Of a stretch of 29,844 bases of DNA, positions 9,001 to 16,465 are shown in pieces. The notes under the pieces were generated by a model. That model searched no databases and was not told the origin of the DNA. It saw only the letters and a program-made list of their open reading frames with translations. Made by a program: the position numbers and the translations under genes. How positions within the stretch are numbered: the stretch's first letter is position 1; the number at the start of each line of letters is the position of its first letter. This DNA is from Candidatus Fermentibacterota bacterium (lineage in GTDB: Bacteria; JAFGKV01). The stretch lies in assembly GCA_016928395.1 (NCBI GenBank), contig JAFGKV010000006.1, positions 1 through 29,844 of the forward strand, written 5' to 3'.

Positions 9001-9699
9001 CTCACCCACTGGTTTTGCGTTACCTGCAATCCTGACTCTGCGGCCCGGGAGCGTCGGCTTGACAACAACAGCGCCGAGCGATCGTTGATCGTGAGCCCGA
9101 AAGACCGCGACCCGCCCGTCATTACCCTGGCCGTGGCCTTGCCCGGCTTCGGCGATTCGGCCTGGGTGCCGCCCATGGTGCCGGTGATCTCCCATCTGAC
9201 GGATGCGGAAACCGGCATCGATACGGCCAGCGTGACGGTCTACGTTGATGATGAAACCTACCCCGTCACGCCCGTATGGCAGGTCGTCGATCCCGGGTTA
9301 CGTCTGGAGACAACGGTTGGTCCGTTGGCCCCCGGCCTGCACGCCCTTCGTCTTGAGGGGGCAGATCAGGCAGCCAACCGCGGCGTCAGCCCGACAGTGA
9401 TGGTCACCGTGGCGGAGGAGGCAGCCGGCATCAGTCTCGTGGCCATGCAACGCGATCATCTAGACGAGACCGTGTTCGTGGTGCGGTGCGCGTTCGAGGA
9501 ATCGGCGGAACTCGGTGTGTACACCGTATCGGGTCGGCTGCTGATGCGCTGGGGCGGGGAGATCGCACCCCCCATGACCATGGTGTGCTGGGATCGCCGG
9601 GATCGCGACGGTGACCGGGTGGCCAACGGCGTCTACTTCGTGCGGGCGGAGACCCAATCGGGCCATCGGGCAACCACCACCATGGCCCTCCTTCGCTAG
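3055..9699 (+). CDS. Giant gingipain-like C25 protease with CARDB repeats and C-terminal sorting domain
   Basis: 2214 residues from a GTG at 3055 (AGGAG 10 bp upstream; ATGs at 3067 and 3070 are alternatives). The N-terminus is only weakly signal-like. The order is: a beta-rich pro-region with a 'VDRRGITAL ... VYWLSWG' block (about 210-298) typical of C25/PorU-like proteins; the peptidase C25 domain (about 577-935) with His810 in YIGHGA and Cys842 in GLTCNS, the expected dyad; a CARDB module (about 936-1049); an Fn3-like module; a discoidin-like domain (about 1161-1354); a beta-sandwich; five more CARDB-like modules (about 1453-2014); an Ig-like module; and an FlgD/type IX-like tail (about 2123-2214) ending MALLR. 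It is probably an exported, surface-attached cysteine protease with Arg- or Lys-type specificity possible but not readable here. It sits in the polysaccharide operon just before a shorter paralogue. Confidence 0.9.
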   Translation: MISPMMLCIALAGESLPPVISVIPSPPDRVILEAHWETVSIARDSSGRLRVIAPSLAYAMPVGSPDLPHGAVAVALPPRGDYEVSAFPSGVTSHTGLIAAVDDTLRTGTMRVPQTWHAVTAEGWLRHQRMMELTLFPAIPSPMGLSTARRVRVEIRFTDIGIGGGTVKEEPSFEAVYRVAVNHQQATAWRATPPVTLRRDPVLPPEHAVKVYVDRRGITALSGADMEIAGIDISTVDPSTLRLTCRGEDVPYAFTGLGTHILSPTDSLLFFGHPNYRADEGCRLVDWWDHFSAANVYWLSWGEAPGIRFTQRPAAPSGAHPVVEWHAAVAHAEQDLLAFLSNEGDAPWPTEWYWQRWSAGTQGVTKDFTVVVDSPRPTQSALLLRASLHGYSNLSGVQWQYHTTFALNGNPLGDVYWGQWNGRVPFCYDSQQQGDLIQAEWIQQGTNTFAVRLLPDIDPEKGPLSTAYFDSWSLRYDRILKAVQDTLEFEAPPGTGAGMRTFRVQGVSTADVVLLDMVRQERLIGADHIGTTLTFETSVADSTRFALASRARLVQPLKIVKERPADPPLSSGDAQAAYLIISYDREEAGDADPYHNLFDAAINLALARDAVVPTRVFDVQDIYDEFNWGIIDPEAIRDFLKHAFSTWSLVPPEYVLFFGDASWDYLGRSGPTAKKSFVPCWGYPISENHFVELSDGDFFPDLHIGRLPVENSFQADNAVAKVLAYPAPYQEDETWRKRALMVVGGFTDSEQTIFESHAESILTGYVLPAPFLGDPSRVYRSLTGYQPGYYNQRIVDAINDGCVALNYIGHGAALTWGIMFDVTDVGSLTNDLSLPVTMGLTCNSNAFGEPDTSCLGEVFLRLGDPAHGAIASWGATARANEYSAWRGSLAFFQALCIDLERRVGPLTTAGKIAGGSSVWTMFSLLGEPLVELPVPTGPDLVINEDSLSVTPSVVGENHDVAIDVVVENHGRASPEQVIVRFAAGPEGSSSEIAAVSDTCGMRRRSPYTVTWNTGAGLGPRIVSASADHLDVMAELREDNNVATLPFEALLAPPSVAAPFDCQVSTTASVWLTVNNLPGQSTGRTYEFQIARTDSFTPSSPGFASSGAVSQQQGSTGWSPLGLMQGTTYFWRCKAMEGSFDGAWSPTASVTIDTTASGTVWAQRHGAQFAADSLAQLVVDRELHTVVLRAQVNPTDYAHVDQGATVPFVSSYMTQPYTDPLNLIGEDIGSGAGQYGQFLFANNDYAQEALIDLGQERTIGIVGSEHWIGLDDRPVWSFYRISSSLNNVDFEEWGALGPYTLPSLGNVPTPMFFSVETPRPVKFLRFQFGQGLPHPFPGGALWGSRIYEVFAYAVDFLPSGTLTSSAAGPAASWQQATWDADIPPGASFTVTVLSSSTATGQFLPVQGLGGLSASPVDLNAITDPYVKLVGTASTTDPRVTPALHQWRLRFQGGVDMAFRGGLSVTPPLPPAGSVAQIGGVMVNQGISTADTVRFLLRDTTTSAAVDIMDTLLIGLQPGAVWQFAVPWLSTIGRHTVTASAEVRGGAPEVAPGDNEAAVEVVVLPDPACLALRAVTPQPQQYGALLLEGIIGNQGSVLTDSVPWVLESKGPDAAAFVAVDSGATGFVTPGESIAVAIQWPPPRTPGMHDLLFAVAYSGEQVSIANDTVEISIRIAGAADLVIDSLAFSNSQPPAGDPVGVRLRVLNAGEAGVDSVFLVLFHTPPGGDEATLAVWELSVEGGQARAMEATFVTSGLPGLHRIRAVADPDDVIPEADEGNNSRADSITVLSGADLLCTGLSLAPLPVLTRDTVVAFATVRNAGEIAVGSFELAWEAAELRLLAGDGTVGGLDGTSEEQVSATFLAPSVPAEGVIRLMIDAPDSVEETNEGNNVAESAVGIVAEPDLAVRSDEVRFDPSAPTEDDTVAVRFVVRNSGGAPSEEFLVSVAHRPGGSGAWTEFFASTFSSIAPGGFAEGHAAWIADDYRLTHWFCVTCNPDSAARERRLDNNSAERSLIVSPKDRDPPVITLAVALPGFGDSAWVPPMVPVISHLTDAETGIDTASVTVYVDDETYPVTPVWQVVDPGLRLETTVGPLAPGLHALRLEGADQAANRGVSPTVMVTVAEEAAGISLVAMQRDHLDETVFVVRCAFEESAELGVYTVSGRLLMRWGGEIAPPMTMVCWDRRDRDGDRVANGVYFVRAETQSGHRATTTMALLR

Positions 9700-9708
9700 G
9701 GTATTCCC

Positions 9709-12700
9709 GTGTGGGTCGTGATGCTGGTAGCTGCCGCGCTGGCAACGGCCGATGAGCCGAGACTCCTGTGGTCAAGCCCCCAGGCGGCCCAGTTCGTGGT
9801 TGAGGCGGACACGGCCTCCATTCTGCGCGTGATCCGCGCTGGTGTCCCCTGGCCGGGCACACCGGTGCTGGTGGCTACCTCTGGTCCTTCTCGAGTGGAA
9901 TGGACATCCACCGAAGCCCCCATGGCTTTGGCTCTTCCCGACACCGCCACGGCCTGTGAGCTTGCTCCCGTGGCCGCCATCGAGGGTGAAGGGTTTTTTC
10001 GTTCACAGCACGTGAGTCGAGTGCTGGTGCAGCCGCTGCAGCGTGGGCGCGAGGGCTGGGTGCTGTACGGCCATGTGATCGTGACTGTCACCTTCCCCCA
10101 CGGAGACAGGCCGCGTGCCGGTACACCTGATCCGCTTATCGCCGATGTGCTGGCGCCGCTGGTCATCAACGGCCCTCTGCAGCCGACGGGCCCCCGAACG
10201 CGTTCGCTTCGCGAGATTTCGCCACCGCCGGAACCGTCGTGCAAGATCGTTGTGGATCACCGGGGACTCTATGCAGTCACCTGGGATGACCTCGTCGCGG
10301 CGGGGGTGAACATGGGCATTGTTCGCAGCGCCAGCCTGCGCCTTTGGTATCATGGCGTAGAGCAGGCGTTTCTGGTGAATGATGGCGGTGACGGCAGATT
10401 CGGCCCAGGCGATTCCATGGTGTTCTTCGGTGATGAGCGGTTCAGGGACAACCCGGCCGGTCGGAGAATCGACTATGTGAGCCAGTACTCCCGCGAGGCA
10501 ACGTACTGGCTTTCATGGGGAGGGGGTGACGGCCTACGATGGACCATAACCGATGCAACTGCCGGGGCTGGTGACCCTGCGGCGCCATGGTACTGGGAGT
10601 GGGTTCACGCTGAACAGGAGAATGTTGAGTTTGTCGGCACCCACAACGAGGCATTCAACAATGAGATCGAGTGGTACTGGCAGCAGCTAAATGCCAGTAC
10701 CGTCACACGGGAGTTTGCTGTCTTTGTGGATGAAATCGCCGCGGCGGATAGCTTCGTTCTTCGGGTGGGCCTCCAGGGTGGCTCGACGGGGGTTGGCCAT
10801 CACTCCCAGTTTTTTGTCATGGGAACTCAGGTCGGCGAGTCATGGTGGGGAGATGTCTCCGGCCGGGAGGCCTTGGTGTTCGACAGCGCCGACTCGGGCA
10901 TGGCACTGCCCGTGGCTTTGTTGAGTACTCCTGCCACCACCATCGGCCTCAAGGAACTACCCGACGGTCCCTCAGGCTCCGGCGCCTACAGTTTTCTTAA
11001 CTGGATCGAAATAGGCTACCCCCGCGGCCATGTCGCGGGAGGGGGCATTCTCGGATTCGCCGGCCCCCAGGGCTCGATGGGTGAACGGTACCGTTTCGGC
11101 GTGCGGGGTTTGACCGATGCAGATGTGTGCCTGGTGAACGTCACCCGATCCCAATGGCTTACGGGCTCCGCCATGAGCGGCGACACGTTGCTCTTCTCCG
11201 CTGACGCGGGCATGGATGACCTCATCTGGTTGCAGCATGATGCCGTTGCCGATTCAGTTGTGTCCATCGTGCCATATCAGGCCGTGGATCCGCCACTGGA
11301 CTCCTCTCAACGGGCCGCAGACTACATCGTGGTGACGCATCCGCTCCTTTCGGCCTCTGCCGACACCCTGGTTGCTCTGGCTGGTCAGGCCCACGGGCTT
11401 CGATCTGCACGCGTCGATGTCTACGATCTCTACGACAATTTCTCCGGAGGAGAGCCGCATCCCGATGCCGTCAGGGACTTCCTTGTGTGTGCCTTCGAGA
11501 ACTGGGCGCCTCCCGCCGTGTCCATGGCAGTGCTTCTGGGCGATGCAAGTTGGGATTTCCTTGGGGTGTCCGGTCCTGAGGCGCAGGCTAATCTCGTGCC
11601 AACCTGGGGCAATCCGGGGAACGACTTCTACTTCACCCGGCTGACCCATGACGGGTCGGGTACCTATGACTGGATACCCGATATTGCCGTGGGGCGGCTT
11701 GCCGCGCGGAGCGAAGACGAGGCGCGGGTCATGGTGAATCGCGTGGCAGTCTATCTTCGCCAGAACCACACGGCCAAGGGTCTGCTGTTCGTGGCCCACG
11801 GCAGCTCCGACTGGGAGCATCAGAGCTTCGCGAGCCTCTCGAACACCCTGGCCGAGCAAGGAGTTCCCTCGGAAATGCTGGCTATCCGCGATACCGTGTA
11901 TGCCGATCCTGAAGGGACTCCCGGTGCTCGATGGTACAAGGACGATTTCGTGAATGCGCGGCGGCGCGGACCGCTGTTGGTGCATTTCATGGGCCGGGGA
12001 GACTTCTATACCTGGTGCATGGAGTCGCACACCACCCTGCCCGATACCCTCGTCCAACCACTGCCTCTCCCGTTCCTCATAGGTGGCTCCTGTCATAGCG
12101 GGCGATTCGCCATGCCGGACAGTTCCTGCCTGGGCGAGGTCGAACTCCGCGCCGCACTTCCTGGTGCGGGCTCCATCGGGATCGTCTCTAGTACGGGTAT
12201 CACTTCCATTGGCCAGGCCTATGTGTGGTCACAGTATGCACTCACGGGGCTATTGTCCGGCCAGCCGGTGGGCAACGCCTATCTGGCGGGTGTGCTTTTC
12301 GCCGGGAGTTTTCTCGCGCAACGCTACATCCTTCTGGCAGACCCCGCATTCGCCCTGGCGCGGCCCTCACTCCCCGACCTGACGGCGCCAGAAGGATGGT
12401 TGACGGTAGACCCCCCCGAACCATCGGAAGGTGATCCCTCATCGTACCTCCATGCCATACTCTCCAACGATGGCTGCGCTGCGGATGCATCCCACGATTC
12501 ATGCTGGGTCGTGTTCTCCGATAGCAGTGCATCGGGGGTAGGGTCGCTGGGCCAGTTTCGGGTCGGGCTGCCCGTGCAGCGGGACACAATGTTGGTGCTG
12601 CCGTGGATTCCGCCGCCGGCCAGGGGCCTGCACCGCATCTCGGTGACTATCGATGCAGACAATGAGATCCACGAGTCCGACGAGACCAACAATGGAGCCG

Positions 12701-13890
12701 CCTGCGACGTCGCCGTCTTTTTCGACGCACCCGAGCCCTCTGCGCCATCGGATGGCGGGCTGATCCGCCACGCTGTCCAACTCGTGGTCGCCAGTATCCC
12801 GGGTGAACCGAACGTGTCGTACCGATTCCAGGCCGCCGCTGATCCCCGGTTTGCTTTCGACGAGACTTTGTACGACTCCGGCCTGCTGCCTGCCGGGGAG
12901 TACTACACGACGGCTACACCGCCGCCTCTTCCAGAACGAACTGCCCTTTATTGGCGGTGCAGAGCCGAGGATGGCGACATCCCCGGGGCGTGGTCGCCGG
13001 TGATGTCTTTTGAGATCGATCGCCTGGCGTCTTCCGGCGGATGGCGGCAACGGCACTGGGGTCAGTTCGTGGCTGATTCGCTCCTGCAATGCAGGGTGGA
13101 CACGGTGCAGTCCCTGGTGCGGTTAGCGACGTCCATGGGCGCCGACGTCGCCCTGGCGGATTCCGGCGCAACCGTGGTCTCCACATCCAGCGTGTATCCT
13201 GGCTCGAGTCCTGCCAAGCTCATCGGCCCCGGGTTCTTCCTCTTCGGCAACAATGATCTGGATCAGACGGCGACAATAGACCTGGGCAGTACCCGTACGT
13301 TGACCGCCGTGGGCGCCGAAGTGTGGGCCGGCGCCATGGACAGAGGCGTGTGGTCCTTGCTGGAGCTGGCCGGCAGCGTCGACGGCTCCGGCTATACCTC
13401 CTGGGTATACTACGGCGAATTCCCCCAGCCCAACCTTGAGATCCCGGCCAGGATCCACGTAGTCCTGGATAGTCCGCACCAATCCCGGTATATTCGCGCC
13501 CGATTCGGCGCAGGATGTCCTCACCCTGAGGCGCTGTGGGGTTCCCGTATCTACGAGGTGTATGCGTTTCCTCTCGTCCGGCCGGATGACGGCCGCGTGA
13601 TTGGCCCGATGGTGGGTCCGGCCGCTTTCTGGTTGGAGTGCATGGCCGAGGCCCTGATCCCACAGGCCCGTGATTCGGTGCTGGTGACCGTCGCGGGCTA
13701 TTCGGTCTCTCATCTGGCCTGGGAGCCTATTCAGGGCTTCATTGATCTCCCTGCGCCGGGATCCTGGTCGTTGGGTACGATCAATCCCGACGCCTATCCC
13801 TGGCTTCGGATGGAGGCGTCCCTCCGGGCCGGCGATGAGGGCGAAGGCCCCGCGCTGACAGCATGGAGTGTTTTCTACGCACCACGATGA
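9709..13890 (+). CDS. C25-family paralogue with catalytic His replaced by Arg; no sorting tail
   Basis: 1393 residues from GTG 9709 (GTG 9718 and ATG 9721 are alternatives); the N-terminus WVVMLVAAALATADE is a plausible short signal peptide. It follows the previous gene by 9 bp and parallels its first two thirds: the pro-region block 'VDHRGLYAVTW ... TYWLSWG' (about 182-270), the C25 domain (about 538-888), one CARDB module (889-1004), Fn3-like (1005-1104), a discoidin-like domain (1105-1290) and a final beta-sandwich ending FYAPR. The extra CARDB modules and the FlgD-like tail of the larger paralogue are missing. In the active site Cys795 is kept (GGSCHSG), but the GHG motif reads GRG with Arg763. 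The spacing from that residue to Cys is 32 in both paralogues, so the alignment is exact. Proteolysis is therefore unlikely; a structural or regulatory partner of the upstream protease is the simplest reading. Confidence 0.9.
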   Translation: MWVVMLVAAALATADEPRLLWSSPQAAQFVVEADTASILRVIRAGVPWPGTPVLVATSGPSRVEWTSTEAPMALALPDTATACELAPVAAIEGEGFFRSQHVSRVLVQPLQRGREGWVLYGHVIVTVTFPHGDRPRAGTPDPLIADVLAPLVINGPLQPTGPRTRSLREISPPPEPSCKIVVDHRGLYAVTWDDLVAAGVNMGIVRSASLRLWYHGVEQAFLVNDGGDGRFGPGDSMVFFGDERFRDNPAGRRIDYVSQYSREATYWLSWGGGDGLRWTITDATAGAGDPAAPWYWEWVHAEQENVEFVGTHNEAFNNEIEWYWQQLNASTVTREFAVFVDEIAAADSFVLRVGLQGGSTGVGHHSQFFVMGTQVGESWWGDVSGREALVFDSADSGMALPVALLSTPATTIGLKELPDGPSGSGAYSFLNWIEIGYPRGHVAGGGILGFAGPQGSMGERYRFGVRGLTDADVCLVNVTRSQWLTGSAMSGDTLLFSADAGMDDLIWLQHDAVADSVVSIVPYQAVDPPLDSSQRAADYIVVTHPLLSASADTLVALAGQAHGLRSARVDVYDLYDNFSGGEPHPDAVRDFLVCAFENWAPPAVSMAVLLGDASWDFLGVSGPEAQANLVPTWGNPGNDFYFTRLTHDGSGTYDWIPDIAVGRLAARSEDEARVMVNRVAVYLRQNHTAKGLLFVAHGSSDWEHQSFASLSNTLAEQGVPSEMLAIRDTVYADPEGTPGARWYKDDFVNARRRGPLLVHFMGRGDFYTWCMESHTTLPDTLVQPLPLPFLIGGSCHSGRFAMPDSSCLGEVELRAALPGAGSIGIVSSTGITSIGQAYVWSQYALTGLLSGQPVGNAYLAGVLFAGSFLAQRYILLADPAFALARPSLPDLTAPEGWLTVDPPEPSEGDPSSYLHAILSNDGCAADASHDSCWVVFSDSSASGVGSLGQFRVGLPVQRDTMLVLPWIPPPARGLHRISVTIDADNEIHESDETNNGAACDVAVFFDAPEPSAPSDGGLIRHAVQLVVASIPGEPNVSYRFQAAADPRFAFDETLYDSGLLPAGEYYTTATPPPLPERTALYWRCRAEDGDIPGAWSPVMSFEIDRLASSGGWRQRHWGQFVADSLLQCRVDTVQSLVRLATSMGADVALADSGATVVSTSSVYPGSSPAKLIGPGFFLFGNNDLDQTATIDLGSTRTLTAVGAEVWAGAMDRGVWSLLELAGSVDGSGYTSWVYYGEFPQPNLEIPARIHVVLDSPHQSRYIRARFGAGCPHPEALWGSRIYEVYAFPLVRPDDGRVIGPMVGPAAFWLECMAEALIPQARDSVLVTVAGYSVSHLAWEPIQGFIDLPAPGSWSLGTINPDAYPWLRMEASLRAGDEGEGPALTAWSVFYAPR

Positions 13891-13918
13891 CGCCCCAGGG
13901 CGAGAAGAGTAGGAGTGC

Positions 13919-14719
13919 ATGCTTTTTCGAACGAATCCATTGAACGAGTTTTACGAGTACCGCGAGCTCCTGCTGAACCTGGTGGCCAAGGAGTACAAGG
14001 CCAAGTACAAGGGCACGGTCTTTGGCTTCCTGTGGAGTCTTGTCGTACCCTTGATCATGGTGGGCGTCTACTGGTTCGCCTTCGGCTACCTCATGCGAGC
14101 TCCCATCGAGGATTTTCCGGTCTACCTCCTCTCTGGCCTGCTCCCCTGGACCTTCTTCTCCGGAAGCCTGATGGGCGCCGTGAGCTCCATCAGCGCCAAT
14201 GCCAGCCTGATCAAGAAGATCTACTTTCCCCGGGAGATTCTCCCCATATCAACCGTCTTGTTCAATCTAGTTCATTTCCTGTTGAGTTTCGTGATTCTCT
14301 TCCCCGCTCTGGCGATTTTCGGGCGGCCCATTCGTCTGGAGCTCTATCTCCTACTGCCCCTGGTGCTCATCGTTCATCTCGCCTTGACCTGTGGTGTTGC
14401 GTTGTTGGTGGCCGCGTGGAATGTCTTTTTCCGGGACGTGCAGCATCTGCTGGAAGTCCTCCTCATGGCATGGTTTTTCATGACGCCGATCATCTACGCA
14501 TACGACCAGGTGAGCGGGGCGCTTCGGGGCCCGCTCCTCCTGCTCTACAACCTCAACCCCATGGTTGGGGTGGTTGAGCTCTACCACGCCATCCTTTACG
14601 GCGCCCGGTTCCCTTCGCCCATGTCCGTGGCTCAGAGCATCGGTTCCGCCGCCGTGTGGCTGGTAGTTGGCTTGGTCGCGTTCAAACGGGTCGAGCCCAG
14701 ATTTGCTGAAGAGATCTGA
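13919..14719 (+). CDS. wzm: ABC-2 type polysaccharide exporter permease (Wzm-like)
   Basis: 266 residues, the usual size for Wzm/KpsM/RfbD permeases that move lipid-linked O-antigen or other polysaccharide across the inner membrane. The N-terminus EYRELLLNLVAKEYKAKYKG is the amphipathic interface helix typical of this group. About six membrane spans follow, with the conserved loop block KKIYFPREILP between spans 2 and 3 and NPMVGVVELYH near the last span. AGGAG at 13911-13915 lies 3 bp before the ATG. The gene begins 28 bp after the second C25 gene and stops 1 bp before the ATPase gene, so all are probably co-transcribed. The family assignment is secure; the exported glycan cannot be read from this gene. 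Confidence 0.95.
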   Translation: MLFRTNPLNEFYEYRELLLNLVAKEYKAKYKGTVFGFLWSLVVPLIMVGVYWFAFGYLMRAPIEDFPVYLLSGLLPWTFFSGSLMGAVSSISANASLIKKIYFPREILPISTVLFNLVHFLLSFVILFPALAIFGRPIRLELYLLLPLVLIVHLALTCGVALLVAAWNVFFRDVQHLLEVLLMAWFFMTPIIYAYDQVSGALRGPLLLLYNLNPMVGVVELYHAILYGARFPSPMSVAQSIGSAAVWLVVGLVAFKRVEPRFAEEI

Positions 14720-14720
14720 C

Positions 14721-16457
14721 ATGAGCCACATCGCCATCCGGTTCGAGAATGTATCTAAGCGCTTCCGACTCTATCACCAGAAACACTACTCACTCAAAGA
14801 GAGCGTGTTGAACCTCTTCCGGGATCGCGGGCGCTGGGAGGAGTTTTGGGCTCTGAAGGCCATCGATATTGAGGTTCCTGCCGGACAGATGCTGGGTATC
14901 ATCGGCGAGAATGGTTCCGGCAAGTCCACATGTCTCAAACTGCTGGCCAGGATCCTGGTGCCCGACACCGGCTCCGTGACCGCTCAAGGGTCAGTCTCGG
15001 CGCTCATAGAGCTGGGCGCCGGGTTTCAACCTGACTTCACGGGTCGTGAGAATGTCTATCTCAATGGTTCGATCCTGGGGTTCACCCGCAAGGAGGTCGA
15101 TGAGCGTTTCGATGATATCGTGCGCTTTGCCGAACTGGAGAGGTTCATCGATACTCCCGTGAAGACCTACAGTTCAGGCATGTACATGCGGCTGGGCTTT
15201 TCCATCGCCACCCACGTGGATCCCGATATTCTCCTTATCGATGAAATCCTCGCGGTCGGGGACGAGCCCTTCCAGGAGAAGTGCCTGGAACGTATCCAGC
15301 AGTTCCGCCAGGCCGGTAAGACCATCGTCTTCGTATCACACGCGTTGGGTGCGGTGGAGAATCTCTGTGACCGCGCCGTGCTCCTCTCCAAAGGCAGGCT
15401 GGTAGCTGATGCCCTCCCCGGCGAAGCCATCGAGTGCTACCGACGCATCCTGGGAATGGCCACCCAAACCCAGGTGCTTACCCCAATGCCGAGTCCTGAG
15501 CACGCCAGGTCTTTTGCGACTGAAGGGGAAGACCTTCAGCAGCAGGTCCGCACCCTCTGCGAGCGTATGGATTGGCTGGACCGCCGGATTAGCGCGCCGA
15601 TGTCAGTGGAGAACGCCTTCCAGAGGATTGTACAGCTTGAGACTAGCATGGGAGTCGTGCACCGGCAGGGCGAGACTCGAGATCAGGCGCTTCGCGACCT
15701 GAACGCCAAACATGCGGCGCTGGAGGGACAGCTTGCCGCGACCGGGCACCGAGAAGTCACCTCGAGCGGACAAGGCCTTTCAGAGGCGGGTGTGGTCGGC
15801 GCCGAGCTGCCTGAGAGGCTCGCATGGCTGGAGCGCCGCATAAGCGGCCCCATCTCCGTCGAGAATGTGCAGGAGCGCCTTGTGCAGCTCGAGGACACCA
15901 TGGGGGTGGTGCATCAGCAGGACGCGACGCGCGACGGCGCGCTGGGGGATCTGACCTCCAGGATACTCCAGCTTGAGAGCAGGATTGCCACCTTCTTGGC
16001 CGAAGGCACTGCAATGGTGCCCCGGCAGTATGGGACCAGAGCGGTTGAGCTCGTTGACGTAGTATTCTTCAACAGCGATGGCAAGGAGACAACGCATTTC
16101 CGAAGTGGCGACTCCTTGGTGATTCGCATCAAGTACAGGGTGAGATCATCGGTGCGCACCCCCGTGGTCGGGATTGCCTTCGCTGACCAGCGCGGAGCCG
16201 TCGTTTTCGGCAGCAATACCCAGATAGACGACACCGCGGCAGACCTTCGCGGGAATGGCGAGATTGAGATCGTCATCACGCGTCTGGTGCTGCTCGCGGG
16301 CCTGTTTTACGTTACCATCGCGGCCCACTCCGCAGATCACGCCGTTCAGTACCATCGGCTGGAAAACTGCTATAGCATCCAGGTTGAACCCCGTCGGGGT
16401 TTCGACGGCAAGGTCGATATGGAGTGTCGTTGGCGCGTGGTGGCCAACCGGGAATGA
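14721..16457 (+). CDS. wzt: ABC polysaccharide exporter ATPase with carbohydrate-binding tail (Wzt-like)
   Basis: 578 residues from the ATG at 14721, one base after the wzm stop. The ATPase domain (1-235) has Walker A GENGSGKS (62-69), the signature YSSGM (about 140-144), Walker B LLIDEILAVGD (161-171) and the switch His197. This is the TagH/Wzt branch with the linker FQPDFTGRENVYLNG. The last 140 residues (about 438-578) form a beta-rich domain like the Wzt C-terminal domain, which in E. coli O9a binds the capped non-reducing end of the glycan before export. Unusually, the linker contains a 58-residue coiled-coil-like segment duplicated at 281-338 and 365-422, making the protein much longer than typical Wzt (about 400-450). 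This long spacer lies next to two genes that are themselves largely coiled coil. Confidence 0.95.
   Translation: MSHIAIRFENVSKRFRLYHQKHYSLKESVLNLFRDRGRWEEFWALKAIDIEVPAGQMLGIIGENGSGKSTCLKLLARILVPDTGSVTAQGSVSALIELGAGFQPDFTGRENVYLNGSILGFTRKEVDERFDDIVRFAELERFIDTPVKTYSSGMYMRLGFSIATHVDPDILLIDEILAVGDEPFQEKCLERIQQFRQAGKTIVFVSHALGAVENLCDRAVLLSKGRLVADALPGEAIECYRRILGMATQTQVLTPMPSPEHARSFATEGEDLQQQVRTLCERMDWLDRRISAPMSVENAFQRIVQLETSMGVVHRQGETRDQALRDLNAKHAALEGQLAATGHREVTSSGQGLSEAGVVGAELPERLAWLERRISGPISVENVQERLVQLEDTMGVVHQQDATRDGALGDLTSRILQLESRIATFLAEGTAMVPRQYGTRAVELVDVVFFNSDGKETTHFRSGDSLVIRIKYRVRSSVRTPVVGIAFADQRGAVVFGSNTQIDDTAADLRGNGEIEIVITRLVLLAGLFYVTIAAHSADHAVQYHRLENCYSIQVEPRRGFDGKVDMECRWRVVANRE
15561..15734 (+). 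repeat. Wzt linker duplication, copy 1
   Basis: Codes for 58 residues (Wzt 281-338) starting ERMDWLDRRIS. It aligns without gaps to copy 2 with 33 of 58 identical residues by my count. The segment is helical in character with a VQLE and GVVH core. Confidence 0.88.
15813..15986 (+). repeat. Wzt linker duplication, copy 2
   Basis: Codes for 58 residues (Wzt 365-422) starting ERLAWLERRIS, the same length as copy 1 (174 bp each). A 26-residue spacer separates the copies. Confidence 0.88.
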
Positions 16458-16465
16458 GGTGAGTG

